A stretch of 42,351 bases of DNA from an uncultured Bacteroidales bacterium (GCA_902775975.1 CACYOC010000026.1:1-42351); one strand, 5' to 3'. Numbered from the stretch's first letter, positions 1 through 9,248 are shown. Translations and numbers: made by a program. Notes: generated by a model not told the origin, from the sequence alone.

Positions 1-690
1 GCGCTCGTTCATCCAAGAACGGAACACAGCGCAGATAGCACCCCAGAGCTGCTCGATAGGATCGTTGGGGAAGTCCTTACCTGTGCGCTCCTTGATGGCC
101 TGCTTGAACAGCTTGACCAGCTTCTTCAGATCCTCTACAGAGAGGTCCTTATCCAGCACAACACCACTCTCCTTCTTCACCTTCTCGATAATCTCCTCGA
201 ACGGGTCGATATCGGTCTTGTTGACGGGCTTCATCTCAAGCACCACGTCACCATACATCTGTACGAAACGGCGATAGCTGTCGTAAACGAAGTGAGGATT
301 GTTGGTCTTCTTCACCATACCTTCTGCCACTTCGTCGTTCAGACCGAGGTTCAGGATGGTGTCCATCATACCAGGCATAGAAGCACGGGCACCCGAACGG
401 ACAGAGACGAGCAGAGGATTCTCCTTGTCGCCGAACTTCGAGTTCATCAGACCCTCGATGTGCTTTACAGCTGCCATAACGTCGTCGTTCAGCAGTTCCA
501 TAATCTTCTGCTGACCAACCTGATAGTACTCGTTACAACAATCGGTTGTGATTGTGAAACCTGGAGGAACGGGAACACCAATCAGGTTCATCTCAGCAAG
601 GTTTGCACCCTTACCGCCCAGTTCCTCACGCATCTTTGCATTACCTTCGGCCTTACCATTACCGAAGAGGTAAACTCTTTTTTGGCTCAT
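1..690 (-). CDS. ppdK: Pyruvate, phosphate dikinase, N-terminal part (cut by window edge)
   Basis: PPDK interconverts pyruvate, ATP and phosphate with phosphoenolpyruvate, AMP and pyrophosphate, in the cytoplasm. The 230 codons visible begin MSQKRVYLFGNGKAEG and contain the family's N-terminal nucleotide-binding motifs: GGKGANLAEM near residue 26, GVPVPPGFTITT near residue 37, and SVRSGARASMPGMMDT near residue 93. The start at 690 is the first ATG after a strong promoter on the same strand. The frame is open to base 1, so the phosphohistidine and PEP-binding domains lie outside the window. It diverges from rlmD. Family assignment is secure; full length cannot be judged. Confidence 0.95.
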   Translation of the reverse strand, partial: MSQKRVYLFGNGKAEGNAKMREELGGKGANLAEMNLIGVPVPPGFTITTDCCNEYYQVGQQKIMELLNDDVMAAVKHIEGLMNSKFGDKENPLLVSVRSGARASMPGMMDTILNLGLNDEVAEGMVKKTNNPHFVYDSYRRFVQMYGDVVLEMKPVNKTDIDPFEEIIEKVKKESGVVLDKDLSVEDLKKLVKLFKQAIKERTGKDFPNDPIEQLWGAICAVFRSWMNER

Positions 691-743
691 AACTTTTAGT
701 GTATTATTACTTATATAAATAATGTGATTTTCGATTGGGTATG

Positions 744-774
744 CAAAGATACGCACTTTTTCTGAAAGCGCCAA
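744..774 (-). promoter_or_regulatory. ppdK promoter, Bacteroidetes type
   Basis: On the minus strand TTGG (771-774) is followed after 19 nt by TATCTTTG (744-751), matching the Bacteroidetes -33/-7 consensus. The ppdK start lies about 55 nt downstream. It is back to back with the rlmD promoter. Confidence 0.75.
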
Positions 775-801
775 GAGTTTTTAGTATTTTTCATTTTTTT
801 C

Positions 802-832
802 TTTGTGCTTTGCAAAAAAAATGGTAATTTTG
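802..832 (+). promoter_or_regulatory. rlmD promoter, Bacteroidetes type
   Basis: TTTG at 802-805 and TAATTTTG at 825-832 are separated by 19 nt. Transcription would start near 836-839. That leaves about 20 nt before the ATG at 859 and rules out the more upstream in-frame ATG at 805, which overlaps the promoter. Confidence 0.75.
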
Positions 833-858
833 CAAACAAAATCAAGACAACCCACAAT

Positions 859-2334
859 ATGGCTCGTAAAAAGAAACCATTACCTCTCTTAGAGAACATC
901 ACCATCACCGACTACGCTGCTGAAGGCAAAGCACTGGCGCGAGTGGATGAAATGGTAGTGTTCGTACCTTGGGCAGTACCTGGCGACGTCGTCGATTTGC
1001 AGGTTCGCCGCAAGAAACACTCGTTCATGGAGGCTGAAATCGTCCGGTTCCACGAATATAGTCCTCGACGCACACAGCCTTTCTGCCAGCACTTCGGTGT
1101 CTGTGGCGGTTGCAAGTGGCAGCAGATTCCCTACGACGAACAGCTTAGGATGAAACAGCAGCAGGTCTTCGACCAGCTGACGCGAATCGGGAAGGTGCAG
1201 TTGCCCGAATTTCGTCCTATCATGGGCAGCGTGAAGACCCAGGAATACCGCAACAAACTGGACTTCGGCTGTGCCAACAAGCGCTGGATAACCAAAGAGC
1301 AAATGAGGAATGAGGAATTAGAAATGATAAATGAAAATGAAGAAATGAAAAATGACGCTCCTCGTACTCATTCCCTGAAAGACCATCCTGCCATCGGGTT
1401 CCACATCACAGGTGCGTTTGACAAGATTCTGCCCATTGAGCGCTGCTGGTTGATGGACGACCTACAGAATCAGATACGTAACGAAGTACTTAAATATGCA
1501 ACGTACAACAACCTGAGTTTCTTCGACTTACGACAGCAAGTAGGATTGCTTCGTGACGTCATTGTCCGCAATTCCTCCAGCGGCGAGTGGATGGTTATCA
1601 TACAGTTCCACTTCGACGAGACGGGTGGCGAGCAAGAGGCTTTGGGACTGTTGCAGCATCTGGCTGACAAGTTCCCACAGATCACCTCCCTACTCTATCT
1701 GGACAACCAGAAGTGTAATGACACCATTGGCGATCAGGACATCAAGGTCTTCATGGGCAACGACCACATCTATGAGTTGATGGAAGACCTGAAGTTCAAG
1801 GTGGGTCCGAAGTCGTTCTACCAGACAAACACCGAACAGGCTTACCACCTCTACAGCGTTGTCCGCGAATTAGCCGCCTTTACAGGCAGCGAACTGGTTT
1901 ACGACCTTTACACGGGCACAGGCACCATTGCAAACTTCGTGGCCCGTAAGACGAAAAAGGTTATTGGCATTGAATATGTGCCCGAAGCCATTGAGGACGC
2001 CAAGATCAATTCTGAGATCAACGGCATCAGCAACACGCTGTTCTATGCCGGCGACATGAAGGATATTCTGACCGACGACTTCATCAGCCAGCACGGGCGC
2101 CCGGACGTCATTATCACCGACCCACCGCGAGCAGGCATGCACCCCGACGTGGTGAAAACCATTCTCAATGCACATCCACAGCGCATCGTCTATGTATCGT
2201 GCAATCCCGCTACCCAGGCTCGCGACCTGCAGCTGCTCGACGAACTTTACAAAGTGGAGGTGGTACAGCCCGTGGATATGTTTCCCCATACACCGCACGT
2301 GGAGAATGTCGTACTATTAAAATTAAAAGAATAA
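859..2334 (+). CDS. rlmD: 23S rRNA (uracil-C5)-methyltransferase, RlmD/TrmA family
   Basis: SAM-dependent methyltransferase making 5-methyluridine in 23S rRNA. The 491-aa protein starts MARKKKPLPL, the first start after the promoter. Visible in order: a TRAM-like RNA-binding region (about residues 10-70), iron-sulfur cysteines in CQHFGVCGGCKWQ (about 75-88), the SAM motif DLYTGTGTIANF, the motif DPPRAGMHPDVV, and the catalytic cysteine in YVSCNPATQARDL near the C-terminus. Odd feature: about residues 149-166 are encoded by an A-rich repeat (1302-1355) matching noncoding repeats elsewhere in the window, at a position that is a variable loop in the family. The porin follows after 12 nt, probably in the same transcript. 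The exact target uracil (1939 or another) cannot be told from sequence. Confidence 0.92.
   Translation: MARKKKPLPLLENITITDYAAEGKALARVDEMVVFVPWAVPGDVVDLQVRRKKHSFMEAEIVRFHEYSPRRTQPFCQHFGVCGGCKWQQIPYDEQLRMKQQQVFDQLTRIGKVQLPEFRPIMGSVKTQEYRNKLDFGCANKRWITKEQMRNEELEMINENEEMKNDAPRTHSLKDHPAIGFHITGAFDKILPIERCWLMDDLQNQIRNEVLKYATYNNLSFFDLRQQVGLLRDVIVRNSSSGEWMVIIQFHFDETGGEQEALGLLQHLADKFPQITSLLYLDNQKCNDTIGDQDIKVFMGNDHIYELMEDLKFKVGPKSFYQTNTEQAYHLYSVVRELAAFTGSELVYDLYTGTGTIANFVARKTKKVIGIEYVPEAIEDAKINSEINGISNTLFYAGDMKDILTDDFISQHGRPDVIITDPPRAGMHPDVVKTILNAHPQRIVYVSCNPATQARDLQLLDELYKVEVVQPVDMFPHTPHVENVVLLKLKE
1302..1355 (+). repeat. Seven-nt-period A/G-rich repeat inside rlmD
   Basis: Units resembling AATGAGG, AATTAGA, AATGATA and AATGAAA recur about every 7 nt and encode a Glu/Asn/Met-rich stretch. 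The same sequence type occurs between genes at 30203-30235. The reading frame is kept. Confidence 0.7.
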
Positions 2335-2346
2335 AACCATATAGAT

Positions 2347-3492
2347 ATGAAGAAAATCATTACAGTAGCTTTTGCAGTCATTGCACTGTCTGCCCATGCA
2401 GAGGAAGACGTCAGCACTGCAGGCAGTCAGCAACAGACAAGCACCATTGAGATTCCACAATGGATTAAAAACATCAATTTCAGCGGCTATGGTATGGTGC
2501 AATACATAGGCACAGACCAGAAGGATGCCAAGACCAACACGTTCAACCTGCGCTATGCACGTTTCATTCTGGAAGGCAAAATCAGTGACTTTGACTGGCG
2601 CGTGCAGATTCAGGGTTCCAATGTCAAGGGACCTGGCGAACCCACGGTACAACTGCTTGATCTCTACGCCGAATGGCGCAAATACCAGGAGGTGAAGATT
2701 CGTGTCGGTGAGTTCAAGCGAGCCTTCACTTTCGACAACCCCTCCCACCCCATTACACAGGGCTGGCGCGGTTATGCCGATGCCGTCAAAAACCTGGCAG
2801 GACTGGGCGACCGCACAGGCGAGAAATCTTCTAGCGGACGTGACATAGGTATTCAGATACAAGGCGACCTCTTCCCCAATGCCAACGGACGTCGCCTGTT
2901 CCACTATCAGATAGGTGTCTATAATGGTGAAGGCATCAACTCGAAGGATTGCGACAACCGCAAGGACATCATCGGCGGTTTCTGGGTGATGCCCATCAAG
3001 GGAATGCGCATTGGTGCCTTCGGATGGACGGGCAGTCGCGGTGATATGGTTTACGGCTACGAGACACTGCCTGACGGCAGCACGAAACCCATCAAGGGCA
3101 GCATGGAGAAAAACCGCTATGCCTTCTCAGCCGAGTACGACCTGAACGAATACACCTTCCGTGGTGAGTATATCCATTCGCAGGGATGGGGCGCTGCTGC
3201 AGCAGGCAACAACGTGCGTGAGATTGACTACAGCAAGGGACAGAAAGCCGAAGGCTGGTACGTCATGGGGAAAGTGCCCCTCATCAAGGGAAAGCTACAT
3301 GCCAAAGCCCGCTATCAGAGCTATCGTCCTCAGAAAAACTGGAAGACGTCCATCAATCAAATAGAATGCGGATTGAATTATTACTTCTCAAAGAATCTGG
3401 AGATGCACTTGGAGTATGCTCGCATCAACGACCGGAGGCTCGTCAAGCACAACTACAACCTGATAGATGTAGAGATGGCATTCAAATTCTGA
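2347..3492 (+). CDS. Outer-membrane porin, phosphate-selective porin-like
   Basis: The 381-aa protein begins with a signal peptide (MKKIITVAFAVIALSAHA, cleavage after about residue 18). The body alternates polar and aromatic residues as in a beta-barrel, from NFSGYGMVQYIGT near residue 44 through YARFILEGKISDFDWRVQIQ to a last strand ending VEMAFKF with terminal phenylalanine, typical of BAM substrates. It resembles the OprO/OprP-like porin family common in Bacteroidales. Substrate cannot be inferred. It lies 12 nt after rlmD with no terminator between, so co-transcription is likely, and it converges on the flippase with only 10 nt between stop codons. Confidence 0.8.
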   Translation: MKKIITVAFAVIALSAHAEEDVSTAGSQQQTSTIEIPQWIKNINFSGYGMVQYIGTDQKDAKTNTFNLRYARFILEGKISDFDWRVQIQGSNVKGPGEPTVQLLDLYAEWRKYQEVKIRVGEFKRAFTFDNPSHPITQGWRGYADAVKNLAGLGDRTGEKSSSGRDIGIQIQGDLFPNANGRRLFHYQIGVYNGEGINSKDCDNRKDIIGGFWVMPIKGMRIGAFGWTGSRGDMVYGYETLPDGSTKPIKGSMEKNRYAFSAEYDLNEYTFRGEYIHSQGWGAAAAGNNVREIDYSKGQKAEGWYVMGKVPLIKGKLHAKARYQSYRPQKNWKTSINQIECGLNYYFSKNLEMHLEYARINDRRLVKHNYNLIDVEMAFKF

Positions 3493-3502
3493 AAAGGAGC
3501 CA

Positions 3503-4984
3503 TTAAGGACGAACGAACTTCTGCTTCAGCGCCTCCCACAAATGAGTCTTCTGACGCAGAATATTCAAAGAGTAAGCCGTGCTGGCAATTGCCAGTGCGG
3601 CTTCTGTTATCCAGTAAATCCAGCCGTCAAACAGTAGCGAGACAACAAAAGCCAAAACGCCAAAAGTCATTTGCGCTAACGCATAAGTGGCAATAGTCCC
3701 CGTTGAACGGTAATGGAACTTCGTTTTGGCAACAGTCATTGTCAGCACAAACTCAAAGGCGTGTGCTACGACAATGGCAACTCCAGTACCATAGATGCCC
3801 CAATAGTGGAAGCCGACGACGACTGCCACCACCAGCACCAGAAAGTACGACGTCTCTAACGACAAGAATACCAGCGAACGGCTACGTGCCAGCGAGATGT
3901 AAGCTACTGGCATGGTCAGCACCTTAAAATACATTGCCAACACCGTTACCTGAGCCATACCTATCACTGGCAAGAACTCACGGCTGAACAACATGGGAAT
4001 CAGTACCGGCAGCAATGCCAGCAGCGCCACCAGCATCGGTGCCAGCAGAAGTAATGATACCTCTACCTGTTTGTTCACCGTATCATTCGTGGCAGCGATG
4101 TCCTTCTGCACGGCCGACAGCCGAGGGAAATAGTCGCTCTCCATCGACGAGAACACCATACCCGCATAGGTGATGGAAATCATAAAGCCAACATTATACC
4201 AACCCACTACGTCTAATCCGCCTTCAACATTCAAGAAAGAACGGATGAACATCTCGGAAGCACTGCCCACGGCAGCAGCAAGGACGAAAGCCACTCCCAG
4301 GCGAATCATGCTGGCACCATCGCTGAGCAAACTACGACGATAAGAGAGCCGTAACGGATAGCGGCAATAGGAAAAAAACATCGTAACCACCATCGTCGCA
4401 AAAGACACCAGCAAGATAGCAGGAACGATACCACCATGCCTCCAGAAGAAATAAAGGGGCAGAGACAAGATGACGGCAACAATCGCCGTCAGCACCTGTA
4501 TGCGAGCCAAGGAACCAAGGTGACGAGTTGCTTTAAGAATAGCCGTCTCGCCGCTCGTCAGAGCCATGAAGGCTACCGAGAAACCCAACATAGCATAGTG
4601 TAAGGTGTGGTCACCCCATGTAAACGAGACCTCATTGACAAAGGGACTCACGGCCACACAAAGCAACAATCCCAGCACGGCTGCGATAAGGCTCCACAGA
4701 CGGATAACCATCATATAATACTCCTGGCGGCGAACGTCACCTTGTTCGAAATACTCCGACAACCGGGGCACCGCACCGAAGGAAATGCCCAGACTTGTAG
4801 CCTGAGAAGCGAAATTCTGCATCGACGTCATCAGTGAGTTAAAGCCAATACCGCCAGCACCCAGCAACAAAGCCATAGCCTTGTTGCGGACAAGTCCGAT
4901 AAGAATTACCAAGACCTGTACGCTGCCAAAAATACCGGTATATTTCAGTACATGGCGATATTTCGATTCACTCTGTTCTTTCAT
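3503..4984 (-). CDS. Polysaccharide flippase, Wzx/MATE-like
   Basis: Multi-pass membrane protein of 493 aa with about 12-14 hydrophobic segments spread evenly through the chain. It has the N-terminal pattern of O-antigen translocases: a first helix with GSVQVLVILIGLVRNKAMA, then LLGAGGIGFNSL. Such proteins flip undecaprenyl-linked oligosaccharide repeat units across the inner membrane. I chose the ATG at 4984 (MKEQSESKYRHV); an in-frame ATG 33 nt upstream is possible but adds an unlikely leader. It diverges from three glycosyltransferase genes, which supports a role in surface polysaccharide assembly. No polymerase or ligase is in the window, so the polymer is unknown. Confidence 0.85.
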   Translation of the reverse strand: MKEQSESKYRHVLKYTGIFGSVQVLVILIGLVRNKAMALLLGAGGIGFNSLMTSMQNFASQATSLGISFGAVPRLSEYFEQGDVRRQEYYMMVIRLWSLIAAVLGLLLCVAVSPFVNEVSFTWGDHTLHYAMLGFSVAFMALTSGETAILKATRHLGSLARIQVLTAIVAVILSLPLYFFWRHGGIVPAILLVSFATMVVTMFFSYCRYPLRLSYRRSLLSDGASMIRLGVAFVLAAAVGSASEMFIRSFLNVEGGLDVVGWYNVGFMISITYAGMVFSSMESDYFPRLSAVQKDIAATNDTVNKQVEVSLLLLAPMLVALLALLPVLIPMLFSREFLPVIGMAQVTVLAMYFKVLTMPVAYISLARSRSLVFLSLETSYFLVLVVAVVVGFHYWGIYGTGVAIVVAHAFEFVLTMTVAKTKFHYRSTGTIATYALAQMTFGVLAFVVSLLFDGWIYWITEAALAIASTAYSLNILRQKTHLWEALKQKFVRP

Positions 4985-5040
4985 GGTTTTCTGCAAAACG
5001 GCTACAAAATTACACATTTTCTAACGAAACGCCAAATAAA

Positions 5041-5072
5041 TTTGGTAATTACCACAAATTACGTTACCTTTG
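5041..5072 (+). promoter_or_regulatory. Promoter of the glycosyltransferase operon, leaderless geometry
   Basis: TTTG (5041-5044), 20 nt spacer, TACCTTTG (5065-5072). The ATG of the first gene begins only 5 nt after the -7 box, so transcription should start at or next to the start codon. Confidence 0.8.
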
Positions 5073-5076
5073 CACT

Positions 5077-5952
5077 ATGAAACTGAGTGTCATCATTCCC
5101 GTCTATTGTGTTGAAGCTACCCTCGACCGCTGTGTGGAGAGTGTGCTGTGTCAGCAGGTGGAGGACATGGAGGTGATACTCGTGGACGATGGTTCTCCTG
5201 ACTGTTGTCCGCAGAAATGTGACGAGTGGGCACAAAAAGACACCCGCATCCGCGTCATTCACAAAGAAAACGGTGGACTGAGCGATGCCCGCAATGCAGC
5301 ACTGGATATCGCGACAGGCGACTTTATTACCTTTGTTGACTCTGACGACTGGATATCGCCTGACACCTACACACCACTGCTCGAACTGATGAGTGATAAC
5401 GACATTTTGGAATACAGCATTGCAGGACGCCTACTGCTGGAAGACCACCGCTACGATAGCGTCCATGACTACTGGATACAGGAAAAGGCTTACAGCCATA
5501 CTTATGCCTGTAACAAGATATACCGCAAGCAGCTGTTCGACAATGTACGCTATCCTAAAGGCAAGGTCTTTGAAGATGTCTTTACCCTCCCCCTGTTGCT
5601 AAAAAATACACGAAAAATTGCCACCACCAGTCGCGGCTTCTACCACTATTGGTATAACCCGAATGGTATCACGGCAACAGCAGACGGCACAAAACTTTCA
5701 CAACTGCTGCAAGCCCACCTGCAAAGCAATATGCCTATGGACGACCATTACTATATGTATCTGGTCAATATTCAGATAGACGTTCGCGAAAGGACAAAAG
5801 CCCCGATAGTGCTGCCCTATAGGAAAGTCAAGGTATCGGCACTCACCGGCACCCATAAAATCAAAGCCATACTACTGAACACATTTGGTATTAATATATT
5901 ATGCAGACTATTCAAGATTATACATCTCGTCAAGGCACCCAGCCACTGGTAA
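5077..5952 (+). CDS. Family 2 glycosyltransferase
   Basis: Cytoplasmic inverting glycosyltransferase with a GT-A fold, 291 aa. It begins directly with the nucleotide-sugar binding strand (MKLSVIIPVYCVE), has the acidic VDDGSPD motif near residue 45, the NGGLSDARN motif near residue 66, and the DxD-type metal site in TFVDSDDW near residue 88. After about residue 220 the chain diverges from the core, presumably the acceptor-binding part. First gene of a three-gene operon and apparently translated from a leaderless mRNA. It overlaps the next gene by 52 nt. The sugar transferred cannot be inferred. Confidence 0.9.
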   Translation: MKLSVIIPVYCVEATLDRCVESVLCQQVEDMEVILVDDGSPDCCPQKCDEWAQKDTRIRVIHKENGGLSDARNAALDIATGDFITFVDSDDWISPDTYTPLLELMSDNDILEYSIAGRLLLEDHRYDSVHDYWIQEKAYSHTYACNKIYRKQLFDNVRYPKGKVFEDVFTLPLLLKNTRKIATTSRGFYHYWYNPNGITATADGTKLSQLLQAHLQSNMPMDDHYYMYLVNIQIDVRERTKAPIVLPYRKVKVSALTGTHKIKAILLNTFGINILCRLFKIIHLVKAPSHW

Positions 5953-6896
5953 CGTTCATCATCACGTACTACAACTTACCCGTACCTATGCTGTGCGAGT
6001 GCATCAACAGCATATTGGCTCTCTCGCTGTCTGCCAGCGAACGCGAAATCATTGTCATTGACGATGGCTCAGACGTGAGTCCCATGAACGGGCTCATGCA
6101 GTATGGCGACGATATCATCTACGTCAGACAGAAAAACAGCGGGCTGAGTGTGGCGCGCAATAAAGGTATCGATATGGCACAAGGCACTTTCCTCCAGTTT
6201 GTTGATGCTGACGACCACCTCATTCAGGCACCCTACGAACACTGCTTAGACATCATCCGATACAAGAAAGGTATCGACATGGTGATGTTTGACTTCACCA
6301 GTACGAAGAAGACGCAGCAGTCCTTTAACGACAGCGAGGTTGTGAGCGGTACTACCTATATGTACAGCCATAACATCCATGCAACCGCATGGGGTTATCT
6401 CTTCAGAAAAGTCACCCTCAGCGAGCTACGCTTTACACCTGGCATCTGGCACGAAGACGAAGAGTTTACACCGCAGCTGCTCATCAGGGCCGAGCATGTT
6501 TGCATTACTGATGCCAAAGCTTATTTCTACTATAAGCACAATGACTCCATTACGACACACAAAGACGAAGAAAGCAAAGCGAAGCGGTTTGACGACATCC
6601 GTGGCGTACTGGATCGTCTGCAGTACCTCTGCGACCGCGTTCCTCAGGCTGACCGCATAGCTCTACAACGTCGCGTTGCCCAGTTGACAATGGACTATAT
6701 CTATCAGATTATCATACAACAACGGTCAAAGCAAGCCCTCAACGACTGCATCAGCGACTTGAGCAGCAAGGGTCTCTTTCCCCTCCCTGACCGCGACTAC
6801 TCGCAGAAGTACAAGTGGTTCCGCAAGATGACAAATACCTCGCTGGGAAGAACCATCCTGCTGAACACGCTACCATTGATGAAGAAAGAACGATGA
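5901..6896 (+). CDS. Family 2 glycosyltransferase
   Basis: Second GT-A glycosyltransferase of the operon, 331 aa. The catalytic domain starts at about residue 17 (PLVTFIITYYNLP), with VIDDGSDVS near residue 52, NSGLSVARNKGID near residue 80 and the metal-binding FVDADDH near residue 101. The ATG at 5901 lies inside the preceding gene (52-nt overlap); later ATGs would remove the first core strand, so this long overlap seems real. The final TGA overlaps the next ATG (ATGA). Donor and acceptor are unknown. Confidence 0.88.
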   Translation: MQTIQDYTSRQGTQPLVTFIITYYNLPVPMLCECINSILALSLSASEREIIVIDDGSDVSPMNGLMQYGDDIIYVRQKNSGLSVARNKGIDMAQGTFLQFVDADDHLIQAPYEHCLDIIRYKKGIDMVMFDFTSTKKTQQSFNDSEVVSGTTYMYSHNIHATAWGYLFRKVTLSELRFTPGIWHEDEEFTPQLLIRAEHVCITDAKAYFYYKHNDSITTHKDEESKAKRFDDIRGVLDRLQYLCDRVPQADRIALQRRVAQLTMDYIYQIIIQQRSKQALNDCISDLSSKGLFPLPDRDYSQKYKWFRKMTNTSLGRTILLNTLPLMKKER

Positions 6897-7984
6897 AGAT
6901 TCTACTCATTGGAGAATATAGCAATGTGCACAACACGCTGGCCGAGGGACTCAGGTTCCTCGGACACGAAGTGATGGTTATTTCCAATGGCGACTTCTGG
7001 AAAAACTATCCTCGCGATATTGACGTATCGCGCAAAGCAGGGAAATTCGGCGGCATACAACTGATGTTTAAGTTGTGGTCGCTGTTGCCCAAGATGCGTG
7101 GCTATGACGTCGTGCAGCTCGTCAACCCTATATTCTTCGAAATCAAAGCCGAACAGCTGTTCTTCTTCTACCGTTACCTGCGACGTCACAACAAAAAAGT
7201 TTTCCTTTGTGCTTTCGGCATGGACTACTACTGGGTACACGAATGTATAGAAAAAATGCCCCTGCGCTACAGCGACTTCAACATGGGTACAGAACTGCGC
7301 ACCCATGAAGATGCTTTGAAAGAGCAAGCAGACTGGTTAGGCACCGCCAAGGAAAGGCTGAACAAATTCATAGCCAACGACTGTGACGGAATTGTCACAG
7401 GACTTTACGAATATCATGTCTGCTATGAACCGCTGTTTACGGAAAAGACGCACTTTATCCCCTTTCCTATCCATGCAGAAAACGCAGCACCGCTGACCAC
7501 TGTTCACCAACCACTCCGTATCTTCATCGGCATCAGCAAGCAACGTTCTATATATAAAGGAACCGACATCATGCTGCAAGCAGCGGAAGCCGTATGCAAG
7601 CAATATCCCGACAAAGCCGTAATAGTGGAAGCAGACGGTGTTCCTTTCGAGCAATATCAGCACATGATGGACAATAGCGACGTCATTCTGGATCAGCTCT
7701 ACAGCTATACGCCAGCCATGAATGCCCTGCTGGCCATGTCGAAAGGCATCATTGTCGTAGGAGGTGGCGAGCCAGAGAACTACGACATTCTGAATGAGCA
7801 GGAATTACGCCCCATCATCAATGTTCAGCCCAACTACGAGAGCGTGTATCACGAACTCGAACAACTTGTGCTATACCCCCTGCGCATTCCTGAACTGAAA
7901 CAGCAAAGCATAGAATATGTAAAACGCCACCATGAATATATCAAGGTGGCGAAAGAATACGAGACACTCTACTTATCGCATTAG
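6893..7984 (+). CDS. Glycosyltransferase, GT4-like (GT-B fold)
   Basis: The 363-aa protein starts MKILLIGEYSNVHNTLAEG, a typical first strand and helix of a GT-B N-terminal domain. The C-terminal donor-binding half is recognisable from RIFIGISKQRSIYKGTDI (about residue 207) through the acidic loop ADGVPFEQY to MNALLAMSKGIIVVGGGEPE (about residues 280-300), as in family 4 enzymes. The start is the ATG in the ATGA overlap with the previous gene; an in-frame ATG 78 nt upstream inside that gene is less likely. Its 3' end overlaps the converging TPR gene by 12 nt. It presumably acts on the same glycan as the two family 2 enzymes. Confidence 0.8.
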   Translation: MKILLIGEYSNVHNTLAEGLRFLGHEVMVISNGDFWKNYPRDIDVSRKAGKFGGIQLMFKLWSLLPKMRGYDVVQLVNPIFFEIKAEQLFFFYRYLRRHNKKVFLCAFGMDYYWVHECIEKMPLRYSDFNMGTELRTHEDALKEQADWLGTAKERLNKFIANDCDGIVTGLYEYHVCYEPLFTEKTHFIPFPIHAENAAPLTTVHQPLRIFIGISKQRSIYKGTDIMLQAAEAVCKQYPDKAVIVEADGVPFEQYQHMMDNSDVILDQLYSYTPAMNALLAMSKGIIVVGGGEPENYDILNEQELRPIINVQPNYESVYHELEQLVLYPLRIPELKQQSIEYVKRHHEYIKVAKEYETLYLSH

Positions 7985-9178
7985 CTTGTCTATCTCCTCA
8001 AACTGTTTTCCCATATTCAGATTGAGATAGATGCGATAGAGTGCCGGTGCCCAGCGCTGACGGTCGGCAGGCATCAGCTGGCGGTATTTCTCCATATACG
8101 GACGGGCTGCCGCATACAGACGCTGCAACTCCTGCCGGTATTTGCGCGGTTCTCCACGGTGTTCCAACTCTAAAGCCTGATTCAGATAACACGTACCTAT
8201 ATTATAATAAGGTTCAGGAAGCGTGTCGTTAGCTGCTATCATCTGCTTGCTGACGGCAATACACTCGTCGTAACGGTTCGTCTGCAGCAATGCCATCGAT
8301 TTTGCCAGAAGGAACAAGGGTTCTTCACCATTCACCTGAAGACCGTATTCGGAAATATACATCAGCGAGTCGCTCTGTCCCTGTGCCGTATAGTAATCTG
8401 CCAACCGAGGGAAGAAGTAAGGATATTCCGGAAACTGACGGAAACCCTCGCGAAGGGTTTGCAGATAGGCTTCCTGACGCTTCTGCAGCAGATAGGCCTC
8501 GCACTGGTACTGCAACACATGCTGCACTCTAGGCTGATAGTTCTTTGCCAACTCAGCATAGTACAGCGTCTTCTCAGCATCCTGAAGACGATAGCCTGAA
8601 TAGGTAGCCCAATAAGCCACCTGTGGCATCATGCTATCTTTCTCCGCATACTGGTAGGCAGAGAAAAGAGGTTGCTGGGCAGCATCCAGATAATGATGGA
8701 AATAGTCGTACGCCTGAGTAAAATCGTTCTTACGCACATGGAACGTTCCACCGTAATACAGATTGATGCGTAGGCGGTCTAACAGCTCACTATTGTCCTC
8801 TCGGTATTTCAGCTTGACGCGTCCCCGCTTGTTGGGAAGGGCGTCCAACGAGTCGAGAGCCTCAGCAATATCAAACAAATGGCGCGTCAGATTGAAGAAG
8901 ACAGCAGTGTCGTACTTCTGTTTCAGATACAGCTTTTCATTGGCTTGCAGGTATTGAGCTTCCACAGCGTCGAACCACGTAGCAAAAATCTTGGGGTTCT
9001 TCCTGTTGGCGGAATCCTTCTTCAGCAAATCCACCATCAGCTTCTCTGCCTGTTCTACTTTCTTGCCGCTCTTGATGATGGTCTGAGCTTCTTCTATCTC
9101 TTTCTTTTGGGCATGGGAAGGAACTGCCAGCAGCCATAGCCCTGCCATACTGAGTACAATTCTTCTTGTCTTGTCCAT
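7973..9178 (-). CDS. Secreted tetratricopeptide-repeat protein
   Basis: 401 aa with a signal peptide ending near PSHAQ (residue 24), so periplasmic or envelope-associated. The rest is alpha-helical with TPR-like helix pairs, clearest at FHVRKNDFTQAYDYFHHYLD (about residue 150), residues 200-225, and LPEPYYNIGTCYLNQALELE (about residue 318). It lies downstream of the PpiD-like gene on the same strand, behind a strong terminator, so its transcription is at least partly uncoupled. TPR proteins usually scaffold protein complexes; here the neighbours point to envelope maintenance. No enzymatic motif seen. Confidence 0.8.
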   Translation of the reverse strand: MDKTRRIVLSMAGLWLLAVPSHAQKKEIEEAQTIIKSGKKVEQAEKLMVDLLKKDSANRKNPKIFATWFDAVEAQYLQANEKLYLKQKYDTAVFFNLTRHLFDIAEALDSLDALPNKRGRVKLKYREDNSELLDRLRINLYYGGTFHVRKNDFTQAYDYFHHYLDAAQQPLFSAYQYAEKDSMMPQVAYWATYSGYRLQDAEKTLYYAELAKNYQPRVQHVLQYQCEAYLLQKRQEAYLQTLREGFRQFPEYPYFFPRLADYYTAQGQSDSLMYISEYGLQVNGEEPLFLLAKSMALLQTNRYDECIAVSKQMIAANDTLPEPYYNIGTCYLNQALELEHRGEPRKYRQELQRLYAAARPYMEKYRQLMPADRQRWAPALYRIYLNLNMGKQFEEIDKLMR

Positions 9179-9186
9179 CGTTTTAA

Positions 9187-9220
9187 TAAAAAAGCCACAC
9201 TGCCATCATGGCAGCGTGGC
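9187..9220 (-). terminator. Rho-independent terminator after the PpiD-like gene
   Basis: Read on the minus strand, GCCACGCTGCCA and TGGCAGTGTGGC form a 12-bp stem (one G-U) around a 3-4 nt loop, followed by a run of six T residues. It lies about 30 nt after the stop at 9249, between that gene and the TPR gene. Confidence 0.85.
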
Positions 9221-9248
9221 AATTATAATAGATAAATGTGTTTTCTCT

